Shown: piece by piece, positions 1 to 6,763 of the stretch
Layout of the letters: each line of letters starts with the position of its first letter
How positions within the stretch are numbered: position 1 is the stretch's first letter
NCBI GenBank assembly: GCA_023387085.1
Contig: JAEWIL010000179.1
Location: 1 to 13,862, forward strand
DNA length: 13,862 nucleotides
Direction: 5' to 3'
Source: Pseudomonadota bacterium
GTDB taxonomy: Bacteria > Pseudomonadota > Alphaproteobacteria > Sphingomonadales > Sphingomonadaceae
Program-made: the position numbers and the translations under genes
The notes under the pieces: model-generated
The model's database searches: none
The model's input: the letters and a program-made list of their open reading frames with translations, nothing else
What the model was told of the DNA's origin: nothing

Positions 1-102
1 GGGGGACCGCGAAGCGGTGGAGGGGCTGCGACGTTAGCGCCAAGTGCCCCTCCGTCAGTCCTGCGGACTGCCACCTCCCCATGGCTGCGCCACAGGGAGG
101 AT
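1..102. repeat. Palindromic repeat, family C (copy 1, cut by window edge)
   Basis: This copy shares its pattern with 11462-11596: a GGGGGACCG...CGGTGGAGGGGC block, a short variable core, GCCCCTCCGTCAG, a small hairpin, and CCACCTCCCCAT followed by ACAGGGAGGAT. The blocks pair across the core, so the element can fold into a long hairpin. The left outer arm lies outside the window. It ends about three bases before the leuA stop codon, so it probably also forms the 3' end of the leuA transcript. No U-run typical of an intrinsic terminator is seen. Confidence 0.8.
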
Positions 103-104
103 TT

Positions 105-1769
105 TCAGGCGCCGTTGGCGGCCGACAAGATCGCCCGCACGCTCGCGGTCGCGACGTCGGTGTCCAGCCCGCAGCCGAACAGGCTTTTCCCGTCCGCGGT
201 GCGGCATTCGACATTGGCGGCGGCTTTGACGTTGCTGCCCTGGCCGATCGCGTGCTCGCTATAGTCGACGATGTCCATCACCGGGCCGCCGGACTCGGCG
301 AGCGCGGCGATGACGCTTGACATCAGGCCGTTGCCGCGGCCGCTGACGCTGCGCGGGGTGCCGTCGATGGTGAGCTTGCCGGCGAAGATGCGGTCGGTGC
401 CCGCGTGGCTCTCCGACCAGTCGACGAGCTGGAAGCGCTTGGCTTCGGTCGCCAGATACTGGCGCTCGAACGCGTGCCAGATATCCTCGGCGCCGAGTTC
501 GCGGCTCGTTTCGTCGGCGAGCGCCTGTACGACATGGCTGAAGCTCGCCTGCATCTTCTTGGGCAGTTTCAGGCCCTTGTCCTGTTCGAGCACCCAAGCG
601 ACGCCGCCCTTGCCCGACTGGCTGTTGACGCGGATCACCGCTTCATAGCTGCGGCCGAGGTCGGCGGGGTCGATGGGGAGGTAGGGGACTTCCCAGCGCT
701 CGTCATTCTGGCGCTCGCGCGCGGCGAAGCCCTTCTTGATCGCGTCCTGATGGCTGCCCGAAAAGGCGGTGTAGACGAGCTCGCCGCCATAGGGGTGGCG
801 CGGGTGGACGGGGAGCTGGTTGCAATATTCGACCGTCTGGATGACCTCGTCGATGTTCGAGAAGTCGAGCTGCGGGTCGACGCCCTGCGTGTAGAGGTTG
901 AGCGCGACGGTGACGAGGCAGGTGTTGCCGGTGCGCTCGCCATTGCCGAACAGGCAGCCCTCGACGCGGTCGGCGCCCGCGAGCAGACCGAGCTCGGCCG
1001 CCGCGACGCCGGTGCCGCGGTCGTTGTGGGTGTGCAGGCTGATGATCGCGCGGTCGCGGTTCGGCAAATTCTTGCAGAAATATTCGATCTGGTCGGCGTA
1101 GATGTTCGCCGTCGAGGCCTCGACCGTCGCGGGGAGGTTGAGGATGATCGGCTTGTCGGCCGTCGGTTGCAGAATGTCCATCACCGCCTCGCAGCAGGCG
1201 ATGCTGAAATCGAGCTCGGCGGTCGAGAAGGTTTCGGGGCTATATTCGAAGCGCCAGTCGGTGCCGGGCAGGCGCGCGGCATTGTCGCGGAGCTGCTTCG
1301 CGCCCTCGATCGCGATGCCCTTGATCTCGTCCATCTCCATGCCGAAGACGATCTTGCGCCACGCGGGGCTGACCGCGTTATAGACGTGGACGATCGCGGT
1401 CTTTGCGCCCTCGAGGCTGTCGAAGCTGGTGCGGATCAGGTCGGCGCGGCTTTGGGTCAGCACCTGCGGCGTGACGTCTTCGGGAATGCGGCCGTTCTTT
1501 ACGAGGCCCGAGATGAAGTCGAACTCGGTCGCGCCGGCGCTGGGAAAGCCGACCTCGATCTCCTTGAACCCGCATTTGACGAGCAGGTCGAAGAAGCGCG
1601 CCTTCTTCTCGGCATCCATCGGGTCGATCAGCGACTGGTTGCCGTCGCGCATGTCGGTGGAGAGCCAGATCGGCGCCTGGGTGGTAACGCGGCCGGGCCA
1701 TTCGCGGTTCGTCAGCGGAACCTGCGGGAAGGCGCTGTATTTGACCGAGGGGTCGCGGAGCATGGTCAT
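105..1769 (-). CDS. leuA: 2-isopropylmalate synthase
   Basis: The product, 554 residues, condenses acetyl-CoA with 2-oxoisovalerate in the first committed step of leucine synthesis, in the cytosol. The N-terminal TIM-barrel holds the metal-binding STDMRDGNQ motif (about 37-45), the HTHND motif (246-250) and the GCLFGNGERTGN loop (271-282). The C-terminal part (about 420-550) matches the LeuA regulatory domain that senses leucine in this family. Length and motifs fit the long LeuA type also found in actinobacteria. I chose the ATG at 1769 because a purine-rich AGAAGAAG lies 10 bases upstream. A further in-frame TTG at 1862 would add 31 low-complexity residues and overlap the leader peptide, so it is unlikely. 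ATG 1763 is also possible. Expression is probably controlled by the leader described at 1780-1888. Confidence 0.97.
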   Translation of the reverse strand: MTMLRDPSVKYSAFPQVPLTNREWPGRVTTQAPIWLSTDMRDGNQSLIDPMDAEKKARFFDLLVKCGFKEIEVGFPSAGATEFDFISGLVKNGRIPEDVTPQVLTQSRADLIRTSFDSLEGAKTAIVHVYNAVSPAWRKIVFGMEMDEIKGIAIEGAKQLRDNAARLPGTDWRFEYSPETFSTAELDFSIACCEAVMDILQPTADKPIILNLPATVEASTANIYADQIEYFCKNLPNRDRAIISLHTHNDRGTGVAAAELGLLAGADRVEGCLFGNGERTGNTCLVTVALNLYTQGVDPQLDFSNIDEVIQTVEYCNQLPVHPRHPYGGELVYTAFSGSHQDAIKKGFAARERQNDERWEVPYLPIDPADLGRSYEAVIRVNSQSGKGGVAWVLEQDKGLKLPKKMQASFSHVVQALADETSRELGAEDIWHAFERQYLATEAKRFQLVDWSESHAGTDRIFAGKLTIDGTPRSVSGRGNGLMSSVIAALAESGGPVMDIVDYSEHAIGQGSNVKAAANVECRTADGKSLFGCGLDTDVATASVRAILSAANGA

Positions 1770-1779
1770 GGGATTTGAA

Positions 1780-1888
1780 CTTCTTCTGGTGGTTGCGGTG
1801 CTGTGTCTATCGGACCCTTGGGCGGGTGGCCGCGACAGCTGCGCAGCCAGTGTCACGCCCAAGGGCGTGTAAGTCGCAGAAGAAGAAG
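1780..1888 (-). promoter_or_regulatory. leuA translational attenuator (Leu codons pair with leuA SD)
   Basis: Three leader Leu codons, CUUCUUCUG (1885-1877), are perfectly complementary over 9 bases to CAGAAGAAG (1788-1780), the ribosome-binding region of leuA. Nested inside, CGCCCAAGGG (1824-1815) is complementary over 10 bases to CCCUUGGGCG (1865-1856). The latter can instead fold on itself as CACGCC-CUUG-GGCGUG (1869-1854), which overlaps the leader stop codon. No U-run follows either hairpin, so control of translation rather than transcription termination is inferred. A ribosome stalled on the Leu codons would free the leuA SD. Completed leader translation would let it be sequestered. The complementarities are seen directly; the mechanism is inferred. 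Confidence 0.65.
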
Positions 1889-1903
1889 GGCGTTGCCGCG
1901 CAT
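1853..1903 (-). CDS. leuL: leuA leader peptide (16 aa, Leu-rich)
   Basis: The peptide reads MRGNALLLLRLTRPWA, with five leucines in 16 residues and four of them consecutive (CTT CTT CTT CTG), followed by CGA CTT. It ends at TGA 1855-1853, 83 bases upstream of the leuA start. A short Leu-codon run just before a leucine biosynthesis gene is the hallmark of amino-acid attenuation, as in enterobacterial leuL. No Shine-Dalgarno sequence precedes the ATG. The promoter-like spacing suggests transcription could begin at or near the A of the ATG, as reported for trpL in some alphaproteobacteria. The peptide itself probably has no function beyond its translation. Confidence 0.82.
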   Translation of the reverse strand: MRGNALLLLRLTRPWA

Positions 1904-1910
1904 GGGCAGG

Positions 1911-1939
1911 CTATTGGTTGAAAATGTCGCGCGATGCAA
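1911..1939 (-). promoter_or_regulatory. Putative leu leader promoter
   Basis: Read on minus, TTGCAT (1939-1934) and CAATAG (1916-1911) are separated by 17 bases, and CAATAG lies 7 bases before the leader ATG. The spacing suits a vegetative sigma promoter with a leaderless or nearly leaderless transcript. Both hexamers match the consensus poorly, so this is tentative. Confidence 0.35.
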
Positions 1940-1970
1940 GGGGGGAATGTGAAAATTGCGCGAGCATGCC

Positions 1971-2006
1971 GTCATTGCCTCGTCGCCTCCGGCTCCTCGC
2001 AATGAC
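1971..2006. repeat. Palindromic repeat, family A (short copy)
   Basis: GTCATTGC and GCAATGAC form the outer arms around CGTCGCCTCCGGCTCCTC. The right half is almost the same as 5975-5999 and 8270-8293. It lies between the rhodanese gene end and the leuA leader promoter. Confidence 0.75.
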
Positions 2007-2019
2007 GAGGGGATAAAGC

Positions 2020-2520
2020 CTAGCCGGTTACCCACTCGACCTTCGGGTCGGTGAAGTCGACGACATCGGCGAGCTCGCGGACGTTGGGGTAGCCATAGCC
2101 GACGAGGTTGATGAAGGTCTGGATATTGAGCGCGAGCGGGGCCGATTTGAGCGGCACGGGACTGGTGTGGTTCGAGAAATTATTGTTGCAATAGATGAGG
2201 ATGGGGCGGTTCGGGTCGGCGCCGATCACCGCGGCGAGGCTCTCCGCGGTGAAATCGGTGAGCGGCAGGTTGACCGCCCCCGCGATATGCCCGCGCTCGA
2301 ACGCGTCCTTCGAGCGCGCGTCGAGGAGGAGGGTGCCGGGCTTCGCGGCCTCGGCCTTGAAGGCGTCGAAGGCGATGAGGCGCGCGGCACGCTCGGCGGC
2401 GACGCTGGCGGTGAGCGCCTCGAAGCCGCGATAGTCGATCTGAGGATTGGCCTGCGCCAAGGCGGGCGTGGCGGCGCCGATCCACAGGGGCGCGAGGGCG
2501 AGAAGCGCGATGCGGTGCAT
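2020..2520 (-). CDS. Exported rhodanese-like domain protein
   Basis: This is a 166-residue protein with a signal peptide (residues 1-22, ending PALA before QANP) and one rhodanese domain. Visible are LLLDARSKDAFERGHIAGAVNLPL (about residues 64-87, listed only to mark the CH2A-type region) and the presumed catalytic Cys111 in IYCNNNF. The active-site loop CNNNFSNH differs from the CRxGxR type of true thiosulfate sulfurtransferases, so substrate and activity are uncertain. I chose the ATG at 2520 because GGGAGG sits 5-6 bases upstream and the signal peptide begins there; an upstream ATG at 2544 would add eight residues before it. It may be periplasmic and act in sulfur transfer or as a phosphatase-like or binding domain. 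Confidence 0.85.
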   Translation of the reverse strand: MHRIALLALAPLWIGAATPALAQANPQIDYRGFEALTASVAAERAARLIAFDAFKAEAAKPGTLLLDARSKDAFERGHIAGAVNLPLTDFTAESLAAVIGADPNRPILIYCNNNFSNHTSPVPLKSAPLALNIQTFINLVGYGYPNVRELADVVDFTDPKVEWVTG

Positions 2521-2590
2521 GATATCCTCCCTTGACGGGTCCAAGGCTAGGCGAGGATAGCTGGCTGGGCGATGAACCGCGCCGCGGGGG

Positions 2591-3448
2591 TTAGCGGCCC
2601 GTCTTGGTCGCCGGCGGAGCGGCCGGCGGGGCCGCGGCCGCGCCCTCCGCGGGGCGCGAGACCAGATCGGCGGGCTTGAGCGAAATGCCCTTCACCAGCG
2701 TATCGGCGGGACCGATCGGGCCGACGTCGCGGCCGCCGACGGTGACCTTCAGCGCCTGCGGGATGCTGGTGCGCAGCGTGAACTTCTGGATATAGTCGGC
2801 GGGCACCTCATACACCTCGCCGGCGTCGAGGGTGCGCCAGTTCTCGGTCTTGCCCTTGGCATCGTCGAAGCCGATCCAGACCTCCGACAGGCCGGTGAGG
2901 ACGACCGGCGCATCGGCCGCAACGGTGGCGCCGGCTTTTGCCGGAGCGGCGGCGGGCGCGTTGGCGGCCGGGGCCTCGGATGCGTCGGCCGCCTGGTTCT
3001 GCGCGACGATCAGCGCCTCGTCGGGCTCGACCGACAGGAAGCGCCAGACGCCATAGGCCGACACCAGCAGCAGCGCGACGATGACGAGCGTCCAGGTCAG
3101 CCGCGCGGTCGGCAGGCGCGCGGGATCGGTCGGCTCATAAGCCTCGTACAAGGGGCGCGATCCATATTGGTCCTCGTCGAGTTCCTTGCGGATCGACGCC
3201 GCGATCTCGGCCTCCGGCAGGTCGACCGCGCGGGCATAGGCGCGCGCGAAGCCGGTGACATAGGTGCGTCCGGGGAGTTCGGAGAAGTCCGACTTTTCAA
3301 TGGCTTCGAGATGTCTTTGGGTAATTCGCGTGCGCGTCGCCACGTCGGCGAGCGACAGCCCGGCGGCTTCGCGCGCCAACCGCAGCTTGTCGCCGGTACG
3401 CGTAATCGCCAACTCGCCCTGCGCCTGGGCGGTTTCCTCGTCTGCCAT
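2591..3448 (-). CDS. RodZ-type membrane protein with N-terminal helix-turn-helix
   Basis: The 285-residue protein has, in order, a HipB/RodZ-like helix-turn-helix (about residues 20-75, LSLADVATRTRITQRHLEAI core), a single membrane segment (about 118-137, LTWTLVIVALLLVSAYGVW), an Ala/Pro-rich linker (about 150-182) and a C-terminal beta domain of the DUF4115 type (about 185-265). That order is the RodZ plan: a cytosolic HTH that binds MreB and a periplasmic domain. It probably acts in cell shape or in linking the cytoskeleton to the envelope. The start at 3448 is set by AAGGAGA about five bases upstream; an upstream start at 3502 would add 18 residues. The Ala-rich tail is typical of sphingomonad homologues. 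Equating it with rodZ itself is likely but not proven. Confidence 0.85.
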   Translation of the reverse strand: MADEETAQAQGELAITRTGDKLRLAREAAGLSLADVATRTRITQRHLEAIEKSDFSELPGRTYVTGFARAYARAVDLPEAEIAASIRKELDEDQYGSRPLYEAYEPTDPARLPTARLTWTLVIVALLLVSAYGVWRFLSVEPDEALIVAQNQAADASEAPAANAPAAAPAKAGATVAADAPVVLTGLSEVWIGFDDAKGKTENWRTLDAGEVYEVPADYIQKFTLRTSIPQALKVTVGGRDVGPIGPADTLVKGISLKPADLVSRPAEGAAAAPPAAPPATKTGR

Positions 3449-3627
3449 CGCTGTCTCCTTGCCGGCCGATGCAACCCGGTTCGACCGCGCGGGGCCGTTC
3501 ATCGCATTGACGGCGCGCGAAAGTCAAATGAAGTTCGGTAAACGACCGGCTGAAAAGAAGCGCTTATGGGGTTGGCGGAAAGCGCGGGGTGTCCGGAGCG
3601 GGGGAGGGCCTGTAACGGCACGATAAT
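3449..3627. other. Intergenic stretch upstream of the RodZ-like gene
   Basis: The gene-free region 3449-3705 holds the ribosome-binding site of the RodZ-like gene at its left end and a family B repeat (3628-3683) at its right. A 32-codon plus-strand frame starting at ATG 3529 reads as a very basic peptide. It has no clear ribosome-binding site or recognisable domain, so I do not call it a gene. No strong promoter was identified. Confidence 0.4.
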
Positions 3628-3683
3628 CCCTCCCCGCCGCGGCTAGCGAGCAAGCCTCGCTGCCCCTCCGCAAGCGGGAGGGG
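3628..3683 (-). repeat. Palindromic repeat, family B (variant, reversed)
   Basis: Read on minus, it runs CCCCTCCCGC-hairpin-GGAGGGGCAGCGAGGCTTGC, then GCTAGCCGCGGCGGGGAGGG. This matches the plan of the 6764 and 13213 copies: a G/C hairpin, then AGCGAGxCTTGC, then GCTAGxCGxxGCGGG. Arms at 3663-3669 and 3677-3683 pair. It lies downstream of the lipoprotein gene and may end its transcript. Confidence 0.7.
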
Positions 3684-3705
3684 AACTAGGGCCGCAACCG
3701 GTCGC

Positions 3706-4128
3706 TTACTGCTTGCTGTTTTGGGTGGGAGCGAAATGGCTTACTATCAACAAGGGAGTCCCATCCTTGTGGCCTGCTACAGTTTTTCCTGTCACGAAGA
3801 CTACACGCTCGATAGGCTCATGCCGGGGTTCACCCGAGAGGCGCCGAGTAATCTGATTGTAATCTTGCTCAGCCTCCGCCGATCCAAATCGAAAACCCAA
3901 TCGGCCTTGGCACCCGGCTTGCGTTAAGCGTTCTCCGCACTCGATGCAGCCTGTCCCAGCCCAAGAACGCAAGATTGCTGTACCCTTTACATTATCTCCA
4001 ACCTTCGGCCACGAGCATGATCCGTCTCCCAGCACGACCGGCTGCGGACTACATCCTCCCAAAACAAGGAAAATTGTCAGGGGAGCGACGGCCACAATTT
4101 TTTGTAAAAAGGCTAATCGCGTGCACAT
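3706..4128 (-). CDS. Lipoprotein of unknown function
   Basis: I do not recognise the family. The 140-residue product has a hydrophobic N-terminus (about 9-24) ending in the lipobox LGGC, with Cys26 as the lipidation site, so it is probably membrane-anchored and faces the periplasm. The mature part holds Cys38, a CxxC pair (61-64, CIEC) and Cys73, suggesting disulfides or metal binding. Base composition is nearer 50% GC with mixed codon use, unlike the roughly 65-70% GC neighbours, which suggests acquisition by transfer. No convincing Shine-Dalgarno sequence precedes the ATG, so the start is moderately sure. The SDR gene lies 53 bases upstream on the same strand and could be co-transcribed. 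Confidence 0.7.
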   Translation of the reverse strand: MCTRLAFLQKIVAVAPLTIFLVLGGCSPQPVVLGDGSCSWPKVGDNVKGTAILRSWAGTGCIECGERLTQAGCQGRLGFRFGSAEAEQDYNQITRRLSGEPRHEPIERVVFVTGKTVAGHKDGTPLLIVSHFAPTQNSKQ

Positions 4129-4181
4129 AGCCGCAGAATAGCTTCATCACTGAGCGTCCACAATCGGCCGCCACCCGCCGT

Positions 4182-5000
4182 TCAGTCCGCGGTCGTCGCC
4201 TTCATCTGGGCGGCATAGCCGGCCTGGACCATCGCGCTCATCCGGTCGAACAGCGCGTCGGGGTCGCCGCGGCGCAGCGCGGGGATCGCGGCTTCGGCGC
4301 CTTCGGCCACGACGAGTTCGCGCGTGCCCGCCGCGACCGCGTCGAGGATTTGCGCGGCCGCGAAGTCGGGCGACAGGCCGTTGTCGATCGCCTTGTCACT
4401 CTCGCCGCGCACGCTGCCATCGGCGTTGAGCGCGTTGCGGCTGACGTTGGTCCGGACCGATCCCGGCGCGACAACGAGGACCTTGAGCCCCAGATGCTCA
4501 TTCTCGGCGCGGACGCTGTCATGATAGCCGATCAGCCCGTGCTTCGCGGCGCAATAGGCGCTGCGCAGCGGGACACCCGCAATCCCCGCGACGCTCGAGA
4601 TCGCGACGATCTGCCCGCCGCCGGCCTCGATCATGCGCGGCAGGAGTTGCTGGGTGAGGGCGATCGGCGCGAGCAGGTCGACGTCGATGATCTTTTGATA
4701 GACCGAAAAATCGGTGTCGACCGCGAGGCTTCGCTGCGAGATGCCGGCATTGTTGACGAGGCCGTCGATGCGCCCGCACCAGTCCCACGCCTCGTCGACC
4801 AGCGTGGGGAGGGCGGCATGGTCGGTCGCCTCGAACGGCAGGATCATCGTGCCGGGCCCGCAATCCTTCGCCACTGTTTCGAGCGCCGCGACATTGCGTC
4901 CCGACAGGATGAGCCGCGCGCCGCGCGCCGCGAGCCCCCGCGCCAGCGCCGCGCCGATGCCCGACGAGGCGCCCGTAATCCACCACACTTGATCCTGCAT
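4182..5000 (-). CDS. Short-chain dehydrogenase/reductase (SDR)
   Basis: This 272-residue classical SDR has a Rossmann fold. Visible are the cofactor motif TGASSGIG (9-16), NNAG (83-86), catalytic Ser136 in AISS, and Tyr149 with Lys153 in YCAAK. Arg35 after the second strand (LSGRN) suggests a preference for NADP(H), by family rule. The substrate cannot be told from sequence; the overall pattern resembles the DHRS7-like oxidoreductases. The ATG at 5000 is preceded by GGAAG at suitable spacing. A perfect 8-3-8 palindrome 24 bases upstream of the start may be an operator for this gene. Confidence 0.92.
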   Translation of the reverse strand: MQDQVWWITGASSGIGAALARGLAARGARLILSGRNVAALETVAKDCGPGTMILPFEATDHAALPTLVDEAWDWCGRIDGLVNNAGISQRSLAVDTDFSVYQKIIDVDLLAPIALTQQLLPRMIEAGGGQIVAISSVAGIAGVPLRSAYCAAKHGLIGYHDSVRAENEHLGLKVLVVAPGSVRTNVSRNALNADGSVRGESDKAIDNGLSPDFAAAQILDAVAAGTRELVVAEGAEAAIPALRRGDPDALFDRMSAMVQAGYAAQMKATTAD

Positions 5001-5023
5001 GTCCTGCTTCCCATTTGTTATCC

Positions 5024-5042
5024 GGTTTCAGCGTGAAACCGA
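5024..5042. promoter_or_regulatory. Perfect palindrome upstream of SDR, possible operator
   Basis: CGGTTTCA-GCG-TGAAACCG is a perfect 8-base inverted repeat with a 3-base centre, 24 bases before the SDR start codon. The symmetry suits a dimeric repressor such as a TetR- or GntR-type protein. No U-run follows it and it lies in a promoter-proximal position, so an operator is favoured over a terminator. No regulator gene is adjacent. Confidence 0.45.
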
Positions 5043-5089
5043 TTGGAATCGCCGTCAAGTCGCCGGTTTCGCGGATTTCCGCGCGGGGG

Positions 5090-5125
5090 TGGCAATTTTG
5101 TTGCGAATCTGATATAATAAATATC
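5090..5125 (+). promoter_or_regulatory. Promoter-like region upstream of carD
   Basis: The 314-base gap 5001-5314 is AT-richer here. A perfect TATAAT (5113-5118) lies inside the inverted repeat GATATAATAAATATC (5111-5125), but no good -35 box precedes it. TGGCA (5090-5094) and TTGC (5101-5104) have the exact -24/-12 spacing of a sigma-54 promoter. Only one of these can be right, and both leave a leader of about 190 bases before the carD start. The rest of the gap shows no gene. Confidence 0.35.
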
Positions 5126-5314
5126 AATACGCCGATAGTTTGCCTCTCCCTGTCGCGGGACCGGCGGCCATGGCGTTCCAATGGAGCCATATCCCTTGTC
5201 ACTCTGACTGGCTAGCGCCGCCCAAAATCGCCAAATCCCCCTCGACGAAGAGGGCCGGATGCAAACGGCTTTTTGCGCTTTCCAGTCCCGACAAGGCCCA
5301 AGAAAGGAAATTGC

Positions 5315-5845
5315 ATGTCCGCAAGCACGCTCTTGTTCGAAGTTGGTGATTATGTCGTTTATCCGAAGCATGGCGTGGGGCGCGTCATCGAGCTTCAAAA
5401 ATCGGAAATCGCCGGGATGCAGCTGGAACTTTATGTTCTGCGCTTTGAAAAAGAGAAGATGACGCTTCGCGTTCCCACGAACAAGGCCGAAGGCGTCGGC
5501 ATGCGCAAGCTGTCGTCGGACAAGACGCTGAAGGAAGCGTTGCAGGTCCTGACCACCAAGCCGAAGGTCAAGCGCACCATGTGGTCGCGCCGCGCGCAGG
5601 AATATGAAGCGAAGATCAATTCGGGCGACCTGGTGTCGATCGCCGAAGTGACCCGCGACCTGTTCCGCGCCGACGACCAGCCCGAGCAGAGCTATTCGGA
5701 GCGCCAGATCTTCGAAGCGGCGTCGAGCCGCCTCGCGCGCGAACTGGGTGCGATGGAAGAGAGCGACGAAAAGACCGCGCAGGCGAAGATCCTCCAGATC
5801 CTCAACGAGCACGCGCCGAAATATTATCTGGAAAAGGCCGTCTGA
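5315..5845 (+). CDS. CarD/CdnL-family transcriptional regulator
   Basis: The 176-residue protein has the N-terminal RNA-polymerase-interacting Tudor-like domain (FEVGDYVVYPKHGVGRV, residues 8-24) and a helical C-terminal DNA-binding region (about 70-170). Known CarD/CdnL proteins bind the RNA polymerase beta subunit and stabilise open complexes at rRNA and other promoters. The length and motifs are usual for alphaproteobacterial members. The ATG at 5315 follows AAAGGA at six bases; an in-frame ATG at 5273 would add 14 residues without a good site. It is a single gene with its own terminator. The long upstream region suggests regulated transcription. Confidence 0.93.
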   Translation: MSASTLLFEVGDYVVYPKHGVGRVIELQKSEIAGMQLELYVLRFEKEKMTLRVPTNKAEGVGMRKLSSDKTLKEALQVLTTKPKVKRTMWSRRAQEYEAKINSGDLVSIAEVTRDLFRADDQPEQSYSERQIFEAASSRLARELGAMEESDEKTAQAKILQILNEHAPKYYLEKAV

Positions 5846-5871
5846 GGCCTTCGTTCCGGACGAAACAGGAA

Positions 5872-5901
5872 AGGGCGGTCCCGCGGGGCCGCCCTTTTTT
5901 T
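5872..5901 (+). terminator. Intrinsic terminator of carD
   Basis: AGGGCGG-T-CCC and GGG-CCGCCCT pair around a GCG loop, with one bulged T, and are followed by seven T residues (5895-5901). It begins 26 bases after the carD stop codon. It is the clearest intrinsic terminator in the window. Confidence 0.92.
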
Positions 5902-5906
5902 ATGGC

Positions 5907-5999
5907 GTCATTGCGAGCGGAGCGAAGCAATCTCCAGCCATCTTGCGGCCACTGCGATAGCTGGAGATTGCTTCGTCGCCTGCGGCTCCTCGCAATGAC
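5907..5999. repeat. Palindromic repeat, family A (paired copy)
   Basis: Two inverted halves face each other: GTCATTGCGAGCGGAGCG...CAATCTCCAG and CTGGAGATTG...CTCGCAATGAC, separated by about 20 bases. It lies three bases beyond the truA stop codon and just after the carD terminator, between convergent genes. The halves recur at 7892-7946 and 8257-8335. Confidence 0.9.
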
Positions 6000-6002
6000 G
6001 AT

Positions 6003-6743
6003 CTAGGGATATCTCGCGCCGACGAAATAGAGGCCGTCGGGGGGGGCGTTCAGCCCCAGCGCGTTGCGGTCCGCCGCGTCGAGCGCCGCCTTCAGGTCGC
6101 GCGCCGACCATTTGCCATAGCCGACCAGCGCGAGGCAGCCGACCATCGAGCGCACCTGATGATGGAGGAAACTGCGCGCCGCCGCCTCGACGATCAGTTC
6201 GTCGCCGTGGCGGCTGACCGTCAGTCTGTCGAGCGTCTTCACCGGGCTTTGCGACTGGCAATGCGCCGAGCGGAAGGTGGTGAAGTCGTGAAGGCCGATC
6301 AACTGCTGCGCCGCGGCGTGCATCGCGTCGGCGTCGAGCGGCCGGGCGACCTGCCACGACAGCCCCTTGTCCCAGGTCAGCGGCGCGCGGCGATTGACGA
6401 TGCGATATTCGTAGGAGCGCCCGATGCAGGCGAAGCGCGCGTGCCAGTCGTCGGGGACGATCTCGCAGCCGACGATCGCGACGGGGGCGGGGCGGAGCTG
6501 CGCGTTGAGCGCCTCGGTCAGCTTGAACGGCGTGAGCGGCTTTGCGATGTCGACATGCGCGCGCATCGCGATGGCATGGACGCCGGCGTCGGTGCGTCCG
6601 GCGCTGAACACCTGCGCGTCCTCGGCGGTGAAGCGGTGGATCGCTTCCTCGATCGCCTGCTGGACGCTGGGGCCATGCGCCTGGCGCTGCCAGCCCATGA
6701 AGGGGCGGCCGTCATATTCGATGGTGAGGGCGAAGCGGGTCAT
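6003..6743 (-). CDS. truA: tRNA pseudouridine(38-40) synthase TruA
   Basis: The 246-residue enzyme converts uridines 38, 39 and 40 of tRNA anticodon arms to pseudouridine. The signature GRTDAGVHA places the catalytic Asp at residue 52, and IEYDGRPFMGWQRQ (8-21) is the usual N-terminal motif. The C-terminal RSFLHHQVRSMVG motif (the conserved second half of the active site) is present. Length is normal. I chose the ATG at 6743; the frame stays open upstream into repeat sequence, which is not conserved. No strong Shine-Dalgarno sequence is seen. It follows fmt on the same strand, from which it is separated by an inverted pair of family B repeats. Confidence 0.97.
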   Translation of the reverse strand: MTRFALTIEYDGRPFMGWQRQAHGPSVQQAIEEAIHRFTAEDAQVFSAGRTDAGVHAIAMRAHVDIAKPLTPFKLTEALNAQLRPAPVAIVGCEIVPDDWHARFACIGRSYEYRIVNRRAPLTWDKGLSWQVARPLDADAMHAAAQQLIGLHDFTTFRSAHCQSQSPVKTLDRLTVSRHGDELIVEAAARSFLHHQVRSMVGCLALVGYGKWSARDLKAALDAADRNALGLNAPPDGLYFVGARYP

Positions 6744-6763
6744 GGGCGCGCCTGTAGCAGAAT

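Noticed and set aside
405..1778. A 457-codon open frame on plus, opposite leuA
   Set aside because: It lies entirely antisense to leuA, is rich in Asp/Val/Arg/Ala as expected from reverse reading of GC-rich codons, and shows no domain.
1770..1862. Longer leuA beginning at TTG 1862
   Set aside because: The extra 31 residues are not family-like, overlap the leader peptide stop, and have no ribosome site; ATG 1769 has one.
3529..3627. A 32-codon basic peptide on plus
   Set aside because: It has no ribosome-binding site and no family resemblance, and runs towards a repeat; evidence is too thin.
4350..5036. A 228-codon plus frame opposite the SDR gene
   Set aside because: It is antisense to a clear SDR with all motifs, and its composition is that of a shadow frame.
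5237..5275. Terminator-like GCCG...CGGCTTTTT upstream of carD
   Set aside because: The stem is only four bases, too weak to call a terminator or attenuator.
5018..5812. A 264-codon minus frame opposite carD
   Set aside because: It covers the carD coding region and its promoter in reverse, with no recognisable domain.
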